DNA of 35,363 nucleotides. Source: CAZVUW01 sp964629825 (GTDB lineage: Bacteria; Actinomycetota; Nitriliruptoria; Euzebyales; Egibacteraceae). Shown here one piece after another: positions 1-7,573 of this stretch. The notes below the pieces were generated by a model. It was not told the origin of the DNA and did not search any database. It was given only the letters and a program-made list of their open reading frames with translations. Each line of letters opens with the position of its first letter. Position 1 is the first letter of the stretch. The position numbers and the translations under genes were made by a program. The DNA lies in assembly GCA_964629825.1 (NCBI GenBank), contig CAZVUW010000022.1:1-35363 (forward strand), read 5' to 3'.

Positions 1-720
1 GACGCGCTTGGCGAAGACCGAGTACCACTCGGTCGCCTGGTCGGCGGGCCCGGATATTATCCGCGGCGTTCGGGCCTCGTCGATGAGGATCGAGTCTACC
101 ACTTCGACGATCGCGTACACGTGCCCGCGCTGGACCTTCTCCTGCGGGGTGAGGACCATGTGGTCACGCAGGAAGTCGAAGCCGAACTCGTTGTTGGTCC
201 CGTAGGTGATGTCGGCGGCGTAGGCGACGCGCTTCTCGGACTTCGGCTGCTGGGAGTAGACCAGCCCGACCTCGAGGCCGAGGAAGCGGTACACGCGGCC
301 CATCCACTCGGCGTCGCGGGAGGCCAGGTAGGGGTTCACCGTGACGACGTGGACGCCCCGTCCGTTCAGGGCGTTGAGGTAGACCGGCATGGTCGAGGTG
401 AGCGTCTTGCCCTCACCGGTCTTCATCTCGGCGATGTCGCCCTGGTGCAGCGCCACCCCGCCGAGGACCTGGACGTCGTAGGCCCGCTGGTGCAGCACCC
501 GCCGCGCCGCCTCGCGGACCGTCGCGAACGCCTCGGGGAGGATGTCGTCGAGGGTCTCGCCCGCCTTGAGCCGCGCGCGGAACTCGTCGGTGCGGGCCCG
601 CAGCTGCTCATCGGTCAGCCCGGTGACGGAGTCCTCCGCCGCGTTCACCTGGGCGACGATCTGCTGGAGCTGCTTGAGCCGGCGACCCTCGCCTGCGCGC
701 AGGATCTTCTGAAGAACCAC
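1..720 (-). CDS. secA: SecA preprotein translocase ATPase, N-terminal part (runs off the window)
   Basis: SecA is the cytosolic ATPase that drives unfolded secretory proteins through SecYEG. About 240 N-terminal residues are present and the gene continues past base 1. The start region (VVLQKILRAGEGRRLKQLQ) resembles other actinobacterial SecA proteins. The Walker A motif MKTGEGKT, the segment VTVNPYLASRDAEWMG, the segment YGTNNEFGFDFLRDHMV and SILIDEARTP are all visible. The GTG start at 720-718 is preceded by AGGAGG (725-730). An overlapping ATG in another frame does not give SecA sequence. Odd point: the Walker B region, normally VDEVDSILIDE, reads VEVVDSILIDE (codons at 97-108), so the usual catalytic glutamate is valine. 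Several unusual codons (GTA, two ATA) cluster there. Identity is certain; the motif change may be real or a sequence error. Confidence 0.96.
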   Translation of the reverse strand, partial: MVLQKILRAGEGRRLKQLQQIVAQVNAAEDSVTGLTDEQLRARTDEFRARLKAGETLDDILPEAFATVREAARRVLHQRAYDVQVLGGVALHQGDIAEMKTGEGKTLTSTMPVYLNALNGRGVHVVTVNPYLASRDAEWMGRVYRFLGLEVGLVYSQQPKSEKRVAYAADITYGTNNEFGFDFLRDHMVLTPQEKVQRGHVYAIVEVVDSILIDEARTPRIISGPADQATEWYSVFAKRV

Positions 721-753
721 ATTGCCTCCTGGGGCGGGAAAGCCAGAGAGGCC

Positions 754-759
754 AGTCTA
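754..759 (-). promoter_or_regulatory. Candidate -10 box for secA
   Basis: TAGACT on the minus strand lies 33 nt upstream of the secA GTG, in the 98-bp gap between secA and the response regulator. It fits the TANNNT pattern of actinobacterial housekeeping promoters. No convincing -35 box is visible at 16-18 nt. Confidence 0.35.
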
Positions 760-818
760 GGGCGCGAAGACCCACCCGACGCAGGCGCCCACGGGTTTCA
801 GGGCCTGCAGCTGCCCAC

Positions 819-1511
819 CTACTTGATCTCGAGCAGCTTCTCGCGCACGGCGTAGACGACCGCCTCCATCCGCGAGTGCAGGTGCAGCTTCTCGAGGATG
901 TTGCGGACGTGGTTCTTGACCGTGTTCTCCGAGATGAACAGCTCCTTGGCGATGTCCCGGTTGTTGAGGCCCTGGGCGACCAGGGTCAGGACCTCCATCT
1001 CGCGGTCGGTCAGCCGCGGCGCGGGCATCTGCTGCTTCTCCTCGTCCTTGCGCGCCATGGCGGCGAACTCGGTGAGCAGCTTGGAGGCCATCGACGGGGA
1101 GATCAGCGACTGGCCGGCGTGGACCGAGCGGATCGCGTCGGCAACCTCCTCGATGGAGATCTCCTTGAGCAGATACCCGGACGCGCCGGCCTTGATCGCG
1201 TCGTAGAGGTCCTCCTCCTCATCGGAGATCGTCAGCATGAGGATCTTGGTGTTCGGCACCTGATCCTTGATGGCCTGGGTGGCCTCGATCCCGCCGTTGA
1301 TGCCCTCGGCCGGCGGCATGCGGACATCCATGAGGACAAGGTCGGGAACGTGCTCGGTTGCCAGGGCGACGGCCTCGGCCCCGTTGTTGGCCTCGGCGAC
1401 GACCTCGATGTCGGGCTCGGACTCCAGCACCATCTCCAGCCCGCGCCGGAACAGCGCGTGGTCATCGGCAACGACGACTCGGATGGCGTCCGAGTGACCC
1501 GCTTCGCTCAT
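819..1511 (-). CDS. NarL/LuxR-family response regulator
   Basis: This is a two-component DNA-binding response regulator of 230 residues. The N-terminal receiver domain (about 10-130) has the acidic pair D16-D17, phosphoacceptor D62 in LVLMDVRMP, T94 and K116 (YLLKE). The C-terminal LuxR-type helix-turn-helix (about 165-220) carries LTDREMEVLTLVAQGLNNRD and ISENTVKNHVRNIL, typical of NarL, DegU and LiaR relatives. The ATG at 1511 is preferred because GGGGGGAG lies 9 nt upstream; an in-frame start at 1547 adds 12 unconserved residues. No sensor kinase gene is present in the window, so the signal is unknown. It sits between secA and hpf on the same strand. Confidence 0.93.
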   Translation of the reverse strand: MSEAGHSDAIRVVVADDHALFRRGLEMVLESEPDIEVVAEANNGAEAVALATEHVPDLVLMDVRMPPAEGINGGIEATQAIKDQVPNTKILMLTISDEEEDLYDAIKAGASGYLLKEISIEEVADAIRSVHAGQSLISPSMASKLLTEFAAMARKDEEKQQMPAPRLTDREMEVLTLVAQGLNNRDIAKELFISENTVKNHVRNILEKLHLHSRMEAVVYAVREKLLEIK

Positions 1512-1562
1512 GTGCGCAGTCTCCCCCCAGGATGGGCCTAGCTGCAACCCATACTAGCCATC

Positions 1563-1604
1563 GGGGTGGCCGTGGCGGCCAGGCCGAGCCGCCACCGCGA
1601 CCCC
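1563..1604 (-). terminator. GC-rich hairpin after hpf
   Basis: Just downstream of the hpf stop codon there is a dyad: GTGGCGGC (1572-1579) pairs with GCCGCCAC (1588-1595), flanked by GGGGT/ACCCC (1563-1567 and 1600-1604). There is no U-tract, so it is either a GC-type actinobacterial terminator or an mRNA-stabilising hairpin. It also lies just upstream of the response regulator promoter region. Confidence 0.4.
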
Positions 1605-1611
1605 ATGCGCA

Positions 1612-2193
1612 CTAGACCTCCTCCACGGCCTCGATCAGCCCGAGCTCGCCGTCCTTGCGCCGGTAGAGCACGCTGCACGCCCCGGTTGCGGCGTTCGAGA
1701 AGACGTAGAAGTCGTGGTCGAGCAGCTCCAACTGGAGCGCGGCGTCCTCGGGCAGCATCGGCGTCAGCTCGAAGCGCTTGGTCCGGACGATCCGCGGCGC
1801 GAGGTCGTCGGCGTCCTCGGCGGCGGCGGTCGCCGGGGTCGGCTGGAGCTGGCCGTCGCCGGTGGGGACCGGCGGGCGGCGGCGGCCACGGCGGCGGTCC
1901 TCGAGGCGGGTCTTGTAGCGGCGCAGCTGACGCTCGAAGCGGGCCATGGCGACGTCCGTGGCCTCTCGGTGGTCGGCGCCGGCGCCCTCGGCCCTGATGT
2001 GGTGGCCCTTGGTGCGGGCGGTGAGCTCGAGCACCGCACGGTTGGCGATCCTGGGATTCTGCTCTTCGCTGAAGACGACTTCGACGCCGAGGAGCCGGTC
2101 ATAGATGCGGGTGGCGCGGTTGATGCGGTCGACGGCCTCCTCCTTGAGCCTGGGCGGCACGTCGCAGTTCTTGCTCTTCACCGTGATGTCCAC
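1612..2193 (-). CDS. hpf: Ribosome hibernation-promoting factor, long form
   Basis: Long-form HPF binds the 30S subunit and pairs ribosomes into inactive 100S dimers in stationary phase or stress. The protein has 193 residues. The N-terminal S30AE/YfiA domain is at about 1-100 (DITVKSKNCDVPPRLKEEAVD, VVFSEEQNPRIANRAVLEL). A basic linker at about 100-135 is rich in Arg and Pro. The C-terminal dimerisation domain (about 138-193) contains RTKRFELTPMLPEDAALQLELLDHDFYVF. A GTG start at 2193 is chosen because GGGGAGGG lies 5-6 nt upstream and the family sequence begins here; the reading frame stays open far upstream without homology. Expression may be modulated by the hairpin about 90 nt upstream. 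Confidence 0.95.
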   Translation of the reverse strand: MDITVKSKNCDVPPRLKEEAVDRINRATRIYDRLLGVEVVFSEEQNPRIANRAVLELTARTKGHHIRAEGAGADHREATDVAMARFERQLRRYKTRLEDRRRGRRRPPVPTGDGQLQPTPATAAAEDADDLAPRIVRTKRFELTPMLPEDAALQLELLDHDFYVFSNAATGACSVLYRRKDGELGLIEAVEEV

Positions 2194-2511
2194 GGCATCC
2201 CTCCCCGATCGGTTCCTGGTGTGCGTGGGCGGTCTACAGGCCACGGGCGCGGGCTGCGGCGAGCTGCCCGCAGACAAGAAGACCTCGGTGCCAGGAGGCA
2301 TCCGAGGTCGTGCTGCGCGCCCGGGTCGAGGCTGCGCGGTGCGGAGCTGGAAGGTGCCAAAGGTCGCCTTTCCGAGCCGCTGGTGCGCCGGGGCGGCGGC
2401 GGTGCGCCGCCTCGGCAGACTGCGCGGCGCACTTCGGTTTGACGCCAGCGGCAGCATCGTGGACCCCTTGCCCGGGTGGCGCAAGTGCGCCGGCGTGCGA
2501 CGATTGCGCAC
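2194..2511. other. Gene-free stretch upstream of hpf and of the OB-fold gene
   Basis: This 318-bp divergent region separates hpf (minus) from the OB-fold gene (plus). I see no conserved coding sequence in it. It contains the 29-bp terminator-like hairpin described separately, a smaller dyad AAAGG-CGA-CCTTT near 2360, and a candidate hpf -10 (TAGACC near 2250). It presumably holds the promoters of both genes. Confidence 0.5.
2281..2309 (-). terminator. Rho-independent-like terminator or attenuator upstream of hpf
   Basis: On the minus strand GACCTCGG-A-TGCC, loop TCCT, GGCA-CCGAGGTC forms a 12-bp stem with one bulged base. It is followed by TTCTTGTCT, the most U-rich tail of any hairpin in this window. 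It lies 88 nt before the hpf start, so it could end transcripts arriving from the RCK genes, or attenuate an hpf leader. Confidence 0.5.
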
Positions 2512-2862
2512 ATGGATCTGCGCTCGCTCCGGCTGGTCGACCCGGCGGTCGCGCGCGACGTCGACCTGCGGCGCTGGCGTGAGGGCTTCCCCCACGCGAC
2601 CGCGATCGCGGACCTCGTCGACCGCCAGCCCGGCACCTGCGTCGGCGTGGTCACGGCGATCCGGCTGCTGCCCAGCAAGGGCGTCGAGGTCGCGGTCGAG
2701 GACGGCAGCGGCCGGCTGGTCGCCGGCTTCACGGGGCGCACCAGGCTGCGTGGCGTGGAGCTGGGCGCGGGCCTCCAGCTGACCGGCACCGTGAGCGTCG
2801 ACCCGGACGGCCCCAGGCGCATGCTCAACCCGGCGCTCAGCCCGGTCCGCGGGCCGTACTAG
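2512..2862 (+). CDS. OB-fold nucleic-acid-binding domain protein
   Basis: This is a 116-residue protein of the OB-fold family found beside trkA/ceoBC genes in many actinobacteria (the position of Rv2694c in Mycobacterium tuberculosis). The visible core, at about residues 45-105, is GVVTAIRLLPSKGVEVAVED, LVAGFTGRTRLRGVELGAGL and LTGTVSVDPDGPRRMLNP, a beta-barrel pattern. The substrate and exact role are unknown. The ATG at 2512 starts the conserved MDLRSLRLVDP; no Shine-Dalgarno is visible, and a GACGAT hexamer 7 nt upstream may be a leaderless -10. Its TAG stop overlaps the stop of the converging RCK gene at a shared CTAG. Confidence 0.8.
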   Translation: MDLRSLRLVDPAVARDVDLRRWREGFPHATAIADLVDRQPGTCVGVVTAIRLLPSKGVEVAVEDGSGRLVAGFTGRTRLRGVELGAGLQLTGTVSVDPDGPRRMLNPALSPVRGPY

Positions 2863-3524
2863 GGTCCGCCGACCAGCCGCCGCCGCAGCTCCTCCTGACG
2901 CCCCTCGGGGACCAGGGCGAGGACCTCGTCGCCCTCCGCGAGCGGGGTCGAGGACCGGACCGCGACGACGCGGCCCTGACGCACCACCGCGACCAGCACC
3001 AGGTCCGGCGGCAGACCGAGCTCCTCCACCCGCTGCCCGACGGCCCAGGAGGTCTCCCCCAGGCGCACCTCCATCAGGTGCACCGCGCCGCGCTCCAGGC
3101 GCAGGAGGTCGACCAGGTCGCCCTCGCTGACGTGCTCCTCCACCAGCGCGGTGAGCAGGTGCGGCGGGCTGACGGCCAGGTCCACGCCCCACGAGTCGTC
3201 GAACAGCCACTCGTTGGTCGGGTGGTTGACGCGGGCGAGCACCCTCGGCACGGCGAACTCCTGCTTGGACAGCAGGCTGATCACGAGGTTGTCCTCGTCG
3301 TCGCCGGTCGCGGCCACGACGGCGTCGGCGCTGCGCGCGCTTGCCTCCTCCAGGACGCCCGGGGAGCAGGCGTCGCCGTTGAGGGTGGTCAGCCCCTCGA
3401 CCTCCTCGAAGGCCGTGAGGGCGTCGGCGTCCTTGTCGATCAGCACCACGTCGTGGCCGCGGCGGGCGAGGTCGACCCCGAGGTAGCGCCCCACCTTTCC
3501 GGCGCCGGCGACGACCACCCTCAT
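2859..3524 (-). CDS. RCK/TrkA-type potassium uptake regulator (CeoC-like)
   Basis: A cytosolic RCK protein of 221 residues that binds nucleotide and gates or regulates a K+ transporter. The N-terminal Rossmann RCK-N domain starts MRVVVAGAGKVGRYLG (GxGxxG) with the acidic residue of VLIDKD. NGDACSPGVLEEA and VVAATGDDEDNLVISLLSK are also typical. A C-terminal RCK-C domain follows (about 140-215). Its ATG overlaps the TGA of the upstream RCK gene (ATGA at 3521-3524), implying coupled translation and probably a paired complex as in mycobacterial CeoB/CeoC. Its stop codon overlaps that of the OB-fold gene on the other strand. Confidence 0.92.
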   Translation of the reverse strand: MRVVVAGAGKVGRYLGVDLARRGHDVVLIDKDADALTAFEEVEGLTTLNGDACSPGVLEEASARSADAVVAATGDDEDNLVISLLSKQEFAVPRVLARVNHPTNEWLFDDSWGVDLAVSPPHLLTALVEEHVSEGDLVDLLRLERGAVHLMEVRLGETSWAVGQRVEELGLPPDLVLVAVVRQGRVVAVRSSTPLAEGDEVLALVPEGRQEELRRRLVGGP

Positions 3525-4192
3525 CGCTGCTCCTCCCCCAGGCCTGCGACCAGCGTCCGCGCGGCCTCGACCGCGCTGCGCTGGACCGCCAGGTGCACCT
3601 CGTCGCCGGCGACCAGCAGGGCGCCGGACACGGGGACGGTGGTGCTGCCCTCGCGGGTGATCGCCGCCAGGACCATCTCCCCGCTGCGGTTCAGCGTCTC
3701 GACGGGGACGTCGCGGGCACCCTCCGGAACGGTCAGCGACAGCAGGACCACATCGCCGTGGCCCGTGCCAAGGGTTCCGACGATCCGCTCGGAGGCCGGC
3801 AGCAGGGCGCGCAGGATCTCGTCGGCGGTCCACTGCGCGGTGGCGACGGTCGTGATGCCGAGGCGCTCGAAGATCCGCGCCCGCTGCGGGTCGTAGATCC
3901 GGGCGACCACGCGCTCGACGCCGTAGGCCTCCTTCGTGGTGCGGGCCGACACCACGTTGGAGTTGTCACCGCTGGTCACCGCCACGAAGGCCTGGGCGCG
4001 GCGGATGCCCGCCTTCTCCAGAGCGGTGGGATCGAACACCACGCCGGTCACGGTGGTGCCGGCGAAGCCGTCGCCGAGGCGGCGGAACGCGCGCGGATCC
4101 TTGTCGATGACGGCCACGTCATGCCCCGCCCCGGTCAGCTCCTGGGCTAGCAGCGCGCCGACGCGGCCGCAGCCGGCGATGACGACGTGCAC
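3521..4192 (-). CDS. RCK/TrkA-type potassium uptake regulator (CeoB-like)
   Basis: The first of two tandem RCK proteins, 223 residues. RCK-N begins VHVVIAGCGRVGALLAQEL (GxGxxG), then AVIDKD, GVVFDPTALEKAGI and FVAVTSGDNSNVVSARTTKE. RCK-C follows at about 135-215. The GTG at 4192 is chosen because AGGAGG lies 6 nt upstream; a further-upstream in-frame ATG at 4249 would run into the shared promoter region. It is divergent from the KimA-like permease with 89 bp between starts, an arrangement that matches the conserved permease/ceoB/ceoC set. It likely senses NAD(H), ATP/ADP or c-di-AMP to control K+ flux; the ligand cannot be told from sequence. Confidence 0.92.
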   Translation of the reverse strand: MHVVIAGCGRVGALLAQELTGAGHDVAVIDKDPRAFRRLGDGFAGTTVTGVVFDPTALEKAGIRRAQAFVAVTSGDNSNVVSARTTKEAYGVERVVARIYDPQRARIFERLGITTVATAQWTADEILRALLPASERIVGTLGTGHGDVVLLSLTVPEGARDVPVETLNRSGEMVLAAITREGSTTVPVSGALLVAGDEVHLAVQRSAVEAARTLVAGLGEEQR

Positions 4193-4281
4193 GGGTGGCC
4201 TCCTGAGGCGTTCGCGGTGATCGCCAGGCTCTCGCGATTGCGCGCGCACTACGATACGTCGCCCACCGGAGGAGGTCGGAA

Positions 4282-6663
4282 GTGCTCGGTATGCGCGCCG
4301 CTGCCAAGCGGGTCCTCCTCGGCAGGCCGCGCTCCAGCCGCGAGCTGGCCCACCAGCTGCTCCCGCGCTGGATGGCGCTGCCGGTCTTCGCGTCCGACGC
4401 GCTGTCCTCGGTGGCCTACGCGACCCAGGAGATGATGCTCGTCCTCGCCTTGGCGGGCAGCGCGGCGCTCGGCCTGGTGCGCCCGCTCGCGGCGGTCGTG
4501 TCGCTGCTGATGGTGATCGTCGTGGTGAGCTACCGCCAGACGATCCGCGCCTACCCGCGCGGCGGCGGCGCGTACATCGTGGCGCGCGACAACCTCGGCG
4601 ACACCGCGGGCCTGGTGGCCGCCGGGGCGCTGCTGGTCGACTACACCCTGACCGTCGCGGTGTCGACGGCGGCGGGCGTCGCGGCCATCATCGCGGCCGC
4701 GCCCGAGCTCGAGGGGCTGCGGGTGCCGCTCGCGATCCTGATCGTCGTCGGCGTCACGCTGGCGAACCTGCGCGGCGTGCGCGAGGCGGGGCTGCTGTTC
4801 GCGCTCCCCACCTACTTCTTCATCGCGATGATGGGCGTGCTGGTCCTCGCCGGGCTCGCACGTTGCGCCCTGGAAGGGTGCCCGGACGCCCCCGTCGCCG
4901 GCCCGGGCGTCGCGACGGCGCAGGCTCTCGGGGTCCTGCTGGTCCTGCGAGCCTTCGCGACCGGGGCGACGGCGCTGACCGGTGTCGAGGCGATCTCCAA
5001 CGGCGTCCCCGCGTTCCGCTACCCGCAGAGCCGCAACGCCGCCTCGACCCTGGCGATCATGGCGGCGATCGCCGTCGCGCTGTTCCTCGGCATCAGCTTC
5101 TTGGCCGTCGGCACCGGCGCCACCCCGTCCGAGGGCACGCATCTGACCGTGGTGGCGCAGATCGCCCAGGCGGTCCTGGGCGACGGCATCGGCTTCTACG
5201 CCGTGCAGGTGGCGACGACGCTGATCCTCGTGCTGGCGGCCAACACCTCATTCGCCGACTTCCCGCGCCTCGGCTCGATCCTCGCCCAGGACCGCTGGCT
5301 GCCCCACCAGCTCGTCGCGCGCGGCGACCGGCTGGTGTTCTCCAACGGGATCCTGACGCTGGCCGCCGGCGCGATCGCGCTGCTGATCGCCTTCGGCGCG
5401 AACGTCACCGAGCTGGTCCAGCTGTACGTGCTCGGCGTGTTCATCTCGTTCACCCTCTCCCAGACCGGGATGGTCCGGCACTGGAACCGCGTCCGGGAGC
5501 CGGGCTGGCGGCGCTCCCTGGTGCTGAACCTGATCGGGGCGGTGGTGACCGCGGTCGTGCTGGTCGTGGTCGCGATCACCAAGTTCCTCGACGGCGCCTG
5601 GATGGTCCTGACGGCCATCCCCGTGCTGGTCGTCGCCATGCGCGGGATCAACGGGCACTACCGAAGGGTCAGCGCGGCCCTGCGCGCGCACGTCGCCGAC
5701 CGGGTCCTGGTCGAGGGGCCGCGGCGGGCCGACCACCACGTGATCCTGCTGATCGACCGGGTCGACGAGGCCGCCGCCAGGGCACTCTCCTACGCCCTGT
5801 CCACGCAGCCCACCAGCCTGATCACGATGGCCCTGCCGATCGAGGGCGAGGACGTCCCCGCCCGCTGGCGTCAGCTCGCGCCGGACGTGCCGCTGCAGCT
5901 CCTTCCGCCGGCCGCCAGCCGTGGGATCGTCGATGCGGTGGCCGAGGCGGCGCACCGCCACGCCCAGCGTCACGCCGGCGCCGGGGAGATGGTGGACGGC
6001 GTCGCCCACCCGGAGGGGTTCACAAACGTCGTCATCGCCGAGACGCTGTCGCGCAGCTGGTTCGACCAGATGACCGAGCACCGCCTGGCGCTGCGGATAA
6101 AGCAGCGGCTGCTGGCCGACGGCTCCCTGGTCATCACCGACTTCACCTCGCCGGTCGGGGGCCCGGGGCCGTACACGGTCGAGGAGCCGGTCCGCCATCA
6201 CGTGGTGGTGCTGGTCTCGGCCGTGAACTCGGCGACGCTGCGCGCCCTGCACTTCGCGCGCAGCCTCAGCGCCACGGACGTCACCGCCCTCTCGGTCAAC
6301 CTTGACGTCGAGGTGTCCAACCGCGTCCTCGGCGAGTGGGGCGACTGGGGCATCGACGTGCCGCTCGAGGTCGTGGACAGCCCCTTCCGCAGCCTCACCC
6401 GCACGATCCGCTCCTACGTGCGCGACTTCCTGCCCGACGGGCGCTCCACGATCGTGACCTGCGTCCTGCCCGAGTTCCTGCTCCCCCGCGCCTACCAGCA
6501 GCCGCTGCACAACCAGTCGGCGCTGCTCGTCAAGGCCGCCCTGCTGTTCGAGCGCGGGGTGGTGACGACGAGCGTGCCGTACCACCTCGCCGTCCCGCTG
6601 TCCGCGGCGGCGGCGCAGGACGCCGAGCGGCGACCGACCGACAGGGCCGCTACGCCGAGGTGA
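4282..6663 (+). CDS. APC-superfamily potassium importer, KimA-like, with long cytosolic tail
   Basis: A polytopic permease of 793 residues closely resembling Bacillus subtilis KimA (YdaO). Shared features include FASDALSSVAYATQEMMLVLA, the run SYRQTIRAYPRGGGAYIVA, LVDYTLTVAVS, TGVEAISNGVPAF, RGDRLVFSNGI and FISFTLSQTGM; about 12 membrane segments span residues 30-470. The tail ends like KimA (LHNQSALLVKAALLF, VPYHLA). It is about 185 residues longer than B. subtilis KimA: two UspA-like segments seem present (about 484-615 and 630-775). The GTG at 4282 has GGAGGAGG 6 nt upstream. Potassium as substrate is inferred from KimA similarity and the adjacent RCK genes; amino-acid transport is the alternative. 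The 3' end overlaps comF by 14 bp. Confidence 0.88.
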   Translation: MLGMRAAAKRVLLGRPRSSRELAHQLLPRWMALPVFASDALSSVAYATQEMMLVLALAGSAALGLVRPLAAVVSLLMVIVVVSYRQTIRAYPRGGGAYIVARDNLGDTAGLVAAGALLVDYTLTVAVSTAAGVAAIIAAAPELEGLRVPLAILIVVGVTLANLRGVREAGLLFALPTYFFIAMMGVLVLAGLARCALEGCPDAPVAGPGVATAQALGVLLVLRAFATGATALTGVEAISNGVPAFRYPQSRNAASTLAIMAAIAVALFLGISFLAVGTGATPSEGTHLTVVAQIAQAVLGDGIGFYAVQVATTLILVLAANTSFADFPRLGSILAQDRWLPHQLVARGDRLVFSNGILTLAAGAIALLIAFGANVTELVQLYVLGVFISFTLSQTGMVRHWNRVREPGWRRSLVLNLIGAVVTAVVLVVVAITKFLDGAWMVLTAIPVLVVAMRGINGHYRRVSAALRAHVADRVLVEGPRRADHHVILLIDRVDEAAARALSYALSTQPTSLITMALPIEGEDVPARWRQLAPDVPLQLLPPAASRGIVDAVAEAAHRHAQRHAGAGEMVDGVAHPEGFTNVVIAETLSRSWFDQMTEHRLALRIKQRLLADGSLVITDFTSPVGGPGPYTVEEPVRHHVVVLVSAVNSATLRALHFARSLSATDVTALSVNLDVEVSNRVLGEWGDWGIDVPLEVVDSPFRSLTRTIRSYVRDFLPDGRSTIVTCVLPEFLLPRAYQQPLHNQSALLVKAALLFERGVVTTSVPYHLAVPLSAAAAQDAERRPTDRAATPR

Positions 6664-7294
6664 GCGCGGTCGCGGCCCGGGCCTCCTCCCCCGCCACTGC
6701 GAAGGTCGCGACCAGGACCCGACGCGTCCCGGCCGCCCGCAGCGCAGCGGCCGCGGCCAGCGCGGTGGCCCCGGTGGTGCGAACGTCGTCCACCAGCACT
6801 ACCGCGGGCGGGCAGTCGCCGACCGCCGCGAAGGCACCGAGCTTGGCGCGGCGCCGCCCGGCCGCGTCCAGCTCCGTCTGATCGGCGTCCTCGCGGGTGC
6901 AGGCCAGCAGCCTGGTCGCTCCCGGACCCGCCAGCACCCGCGGCACGTCAACCCCACGGCGGCGCAGCGCCCGAGGAGCGGTCGGCACCCAGGTGAGCGC
7001 GAGCCCCCGGCCGGGCTTCGGCAGCGCGAGCCGCGCCCGCAGCAGGGCACCCATGCCCGGGAGGGCGGCGTGCCGGCCGTCCACCTTCACGGCCAGGATC
7101 GTGGCGCGGACCACGCCGTCATAGGCGTAGGCGCCGACGGCGCGGACTCCCGGCTCGAGCTCGACCAGCCCGCGCCCGGGCAGCGCCAGTCGCGCCAGCG
7201 CCGCCAGGCAGCCAGCGCACCAGGCGCTGCCGCGCACGACGGCCCCGCAGGCCGCGCAGCGGGAGGGGACCAGGAGGTCGGCCAGGGCGCCCAC
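6650..7294 (-). CDS. comF: ComF-family phosphoribosyltransferase-like protein
   Basis: A 214-residue member of the ComF/GntX family, linked to DNA uptake in competent bacteria but widespread in non-competent ones. The N-terminal zinc-binding part has CAACG and CAGC (residues about 13-30). The C-terminal PRTase domain includes LTWVPTAPRALRRRGVDVPRVLA and the PRPP loop VVLVDDVRTTGAT. The GTG at 7294 starts the conserved ALADLLVPSRCAACG. There is no Shine-Dalgarno; TAGCGT ends 6 nt before the GTG, so a leaderless mRNA is likely. The 3' end overlaps the converging permease gene by 14 bp. Many actinobacteria keep comF next to hpf; here the potassium block separates them. Confidence 0.9.
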   Translation of the reverse strand: MGALADLLVPSRCAACGAVVRGSAWCAGCLAALARLALPGRGLVELEPGVRAVGAYAYDGVVRATILAVKVDGRHAALPGMGALLRARLALPKPGRGLALTWVPTAPRALRRRGVDVPRVLAGPGATRLLACTREDADQTELDAAGRRRAKLGAFAAVGDCPPAVVLVDDVRTTGATALAAAAALRAAGTRRVLVATFAVAGEEARAATALTSA

Positions 7295-7361
7295 CGCCGC
7301 ACGCTAGCGGGCCGGTGCCGCAGCGGTCCCGCCTGTCCACAGGGACAGGTGAGGACATGTC

Positions 7362-7390
7362 TCAAGACCGCAACCGTTCGATCCGAGAAG
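7362..7390 (+). promoter_or_regulatory. Possible sigma-28 (FliA/WhiG)-type promoter
   Basis: CTCAAG (TCAA at 7362-7365), 15 nt, then ATCCGAGAAG resembles the sigma-28 architecture TAAA-N15-GCCGATAA. It precedes the 33-residue peptide gene by about 80 nt. Match is partial, and no flagellar gene lies in the window. Confidence 0.25.
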
Positions 7391-7470
7391 GCGTCTTAAG
7401 GGTGAACCCGCTTGTGCGGAGGGAAGAGATCCCGTTCCGCCGACACATCGACTGCCGGGAAGAGGAGCCG

Positions 7471-7572
7471 ATGGAGGACCACGCCAAGGGCATTCTGCGT
7501 CCGGGCTTCGCCGTTCCGGCGATGCTGGGCGTCCTTGTTCTGGTGATCGAGCTGGCGAAGCTCGGCGCCTAG
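7471..7572 (+). CDS. Small single-pass membrane peptide (33 aa)
   Basis: An unrecognised small protein. The ATG at 7471 has a good Shine-Dalgarno (AGAGGAG, 4-5 nt away). The peptide starts with charged MEDHAKGILRPG and continues with one hydrophobic helix, FAVPAMLGVLVLVIELAKLGA, as in small membrane proteins. The frame is open further upstream (to 7315), but the ribosome site supports the short form. A possible sigma-28-like promoter lies upstream and a large palindrome immediately follows the stop. No function is assigned; it stands alone between comF (divergent) and hisG (convergent). Confidence 0.55.
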   Translation: MEDHAKGILRPGFAVPAMLGVLVLVIELAKLGA

Positions 7573-7573
7573 C

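Noticed and set aside
2281..2400. T-box leader upstream of hpf, suggested by two TGGCACC words
   Set aside because: The remaining T-box elements are not visible, and the downstream gene is not of a type usually under T-box control.
4193..4281. ydaO/c-di-AMP riboswitch before the KimA-like gene
   Set aside because: The gap is 89 bp, shorter than the aptamer, and the conserved ydaO blocks are not seen.
5248..6585. A minus-strand open frame of 445 codons opposite the potassium permease
   Set aside because: Antisense shadow of the KimA-like gene, rich in His, Asp, Arg and Gln, without motifs or a ribosome site.
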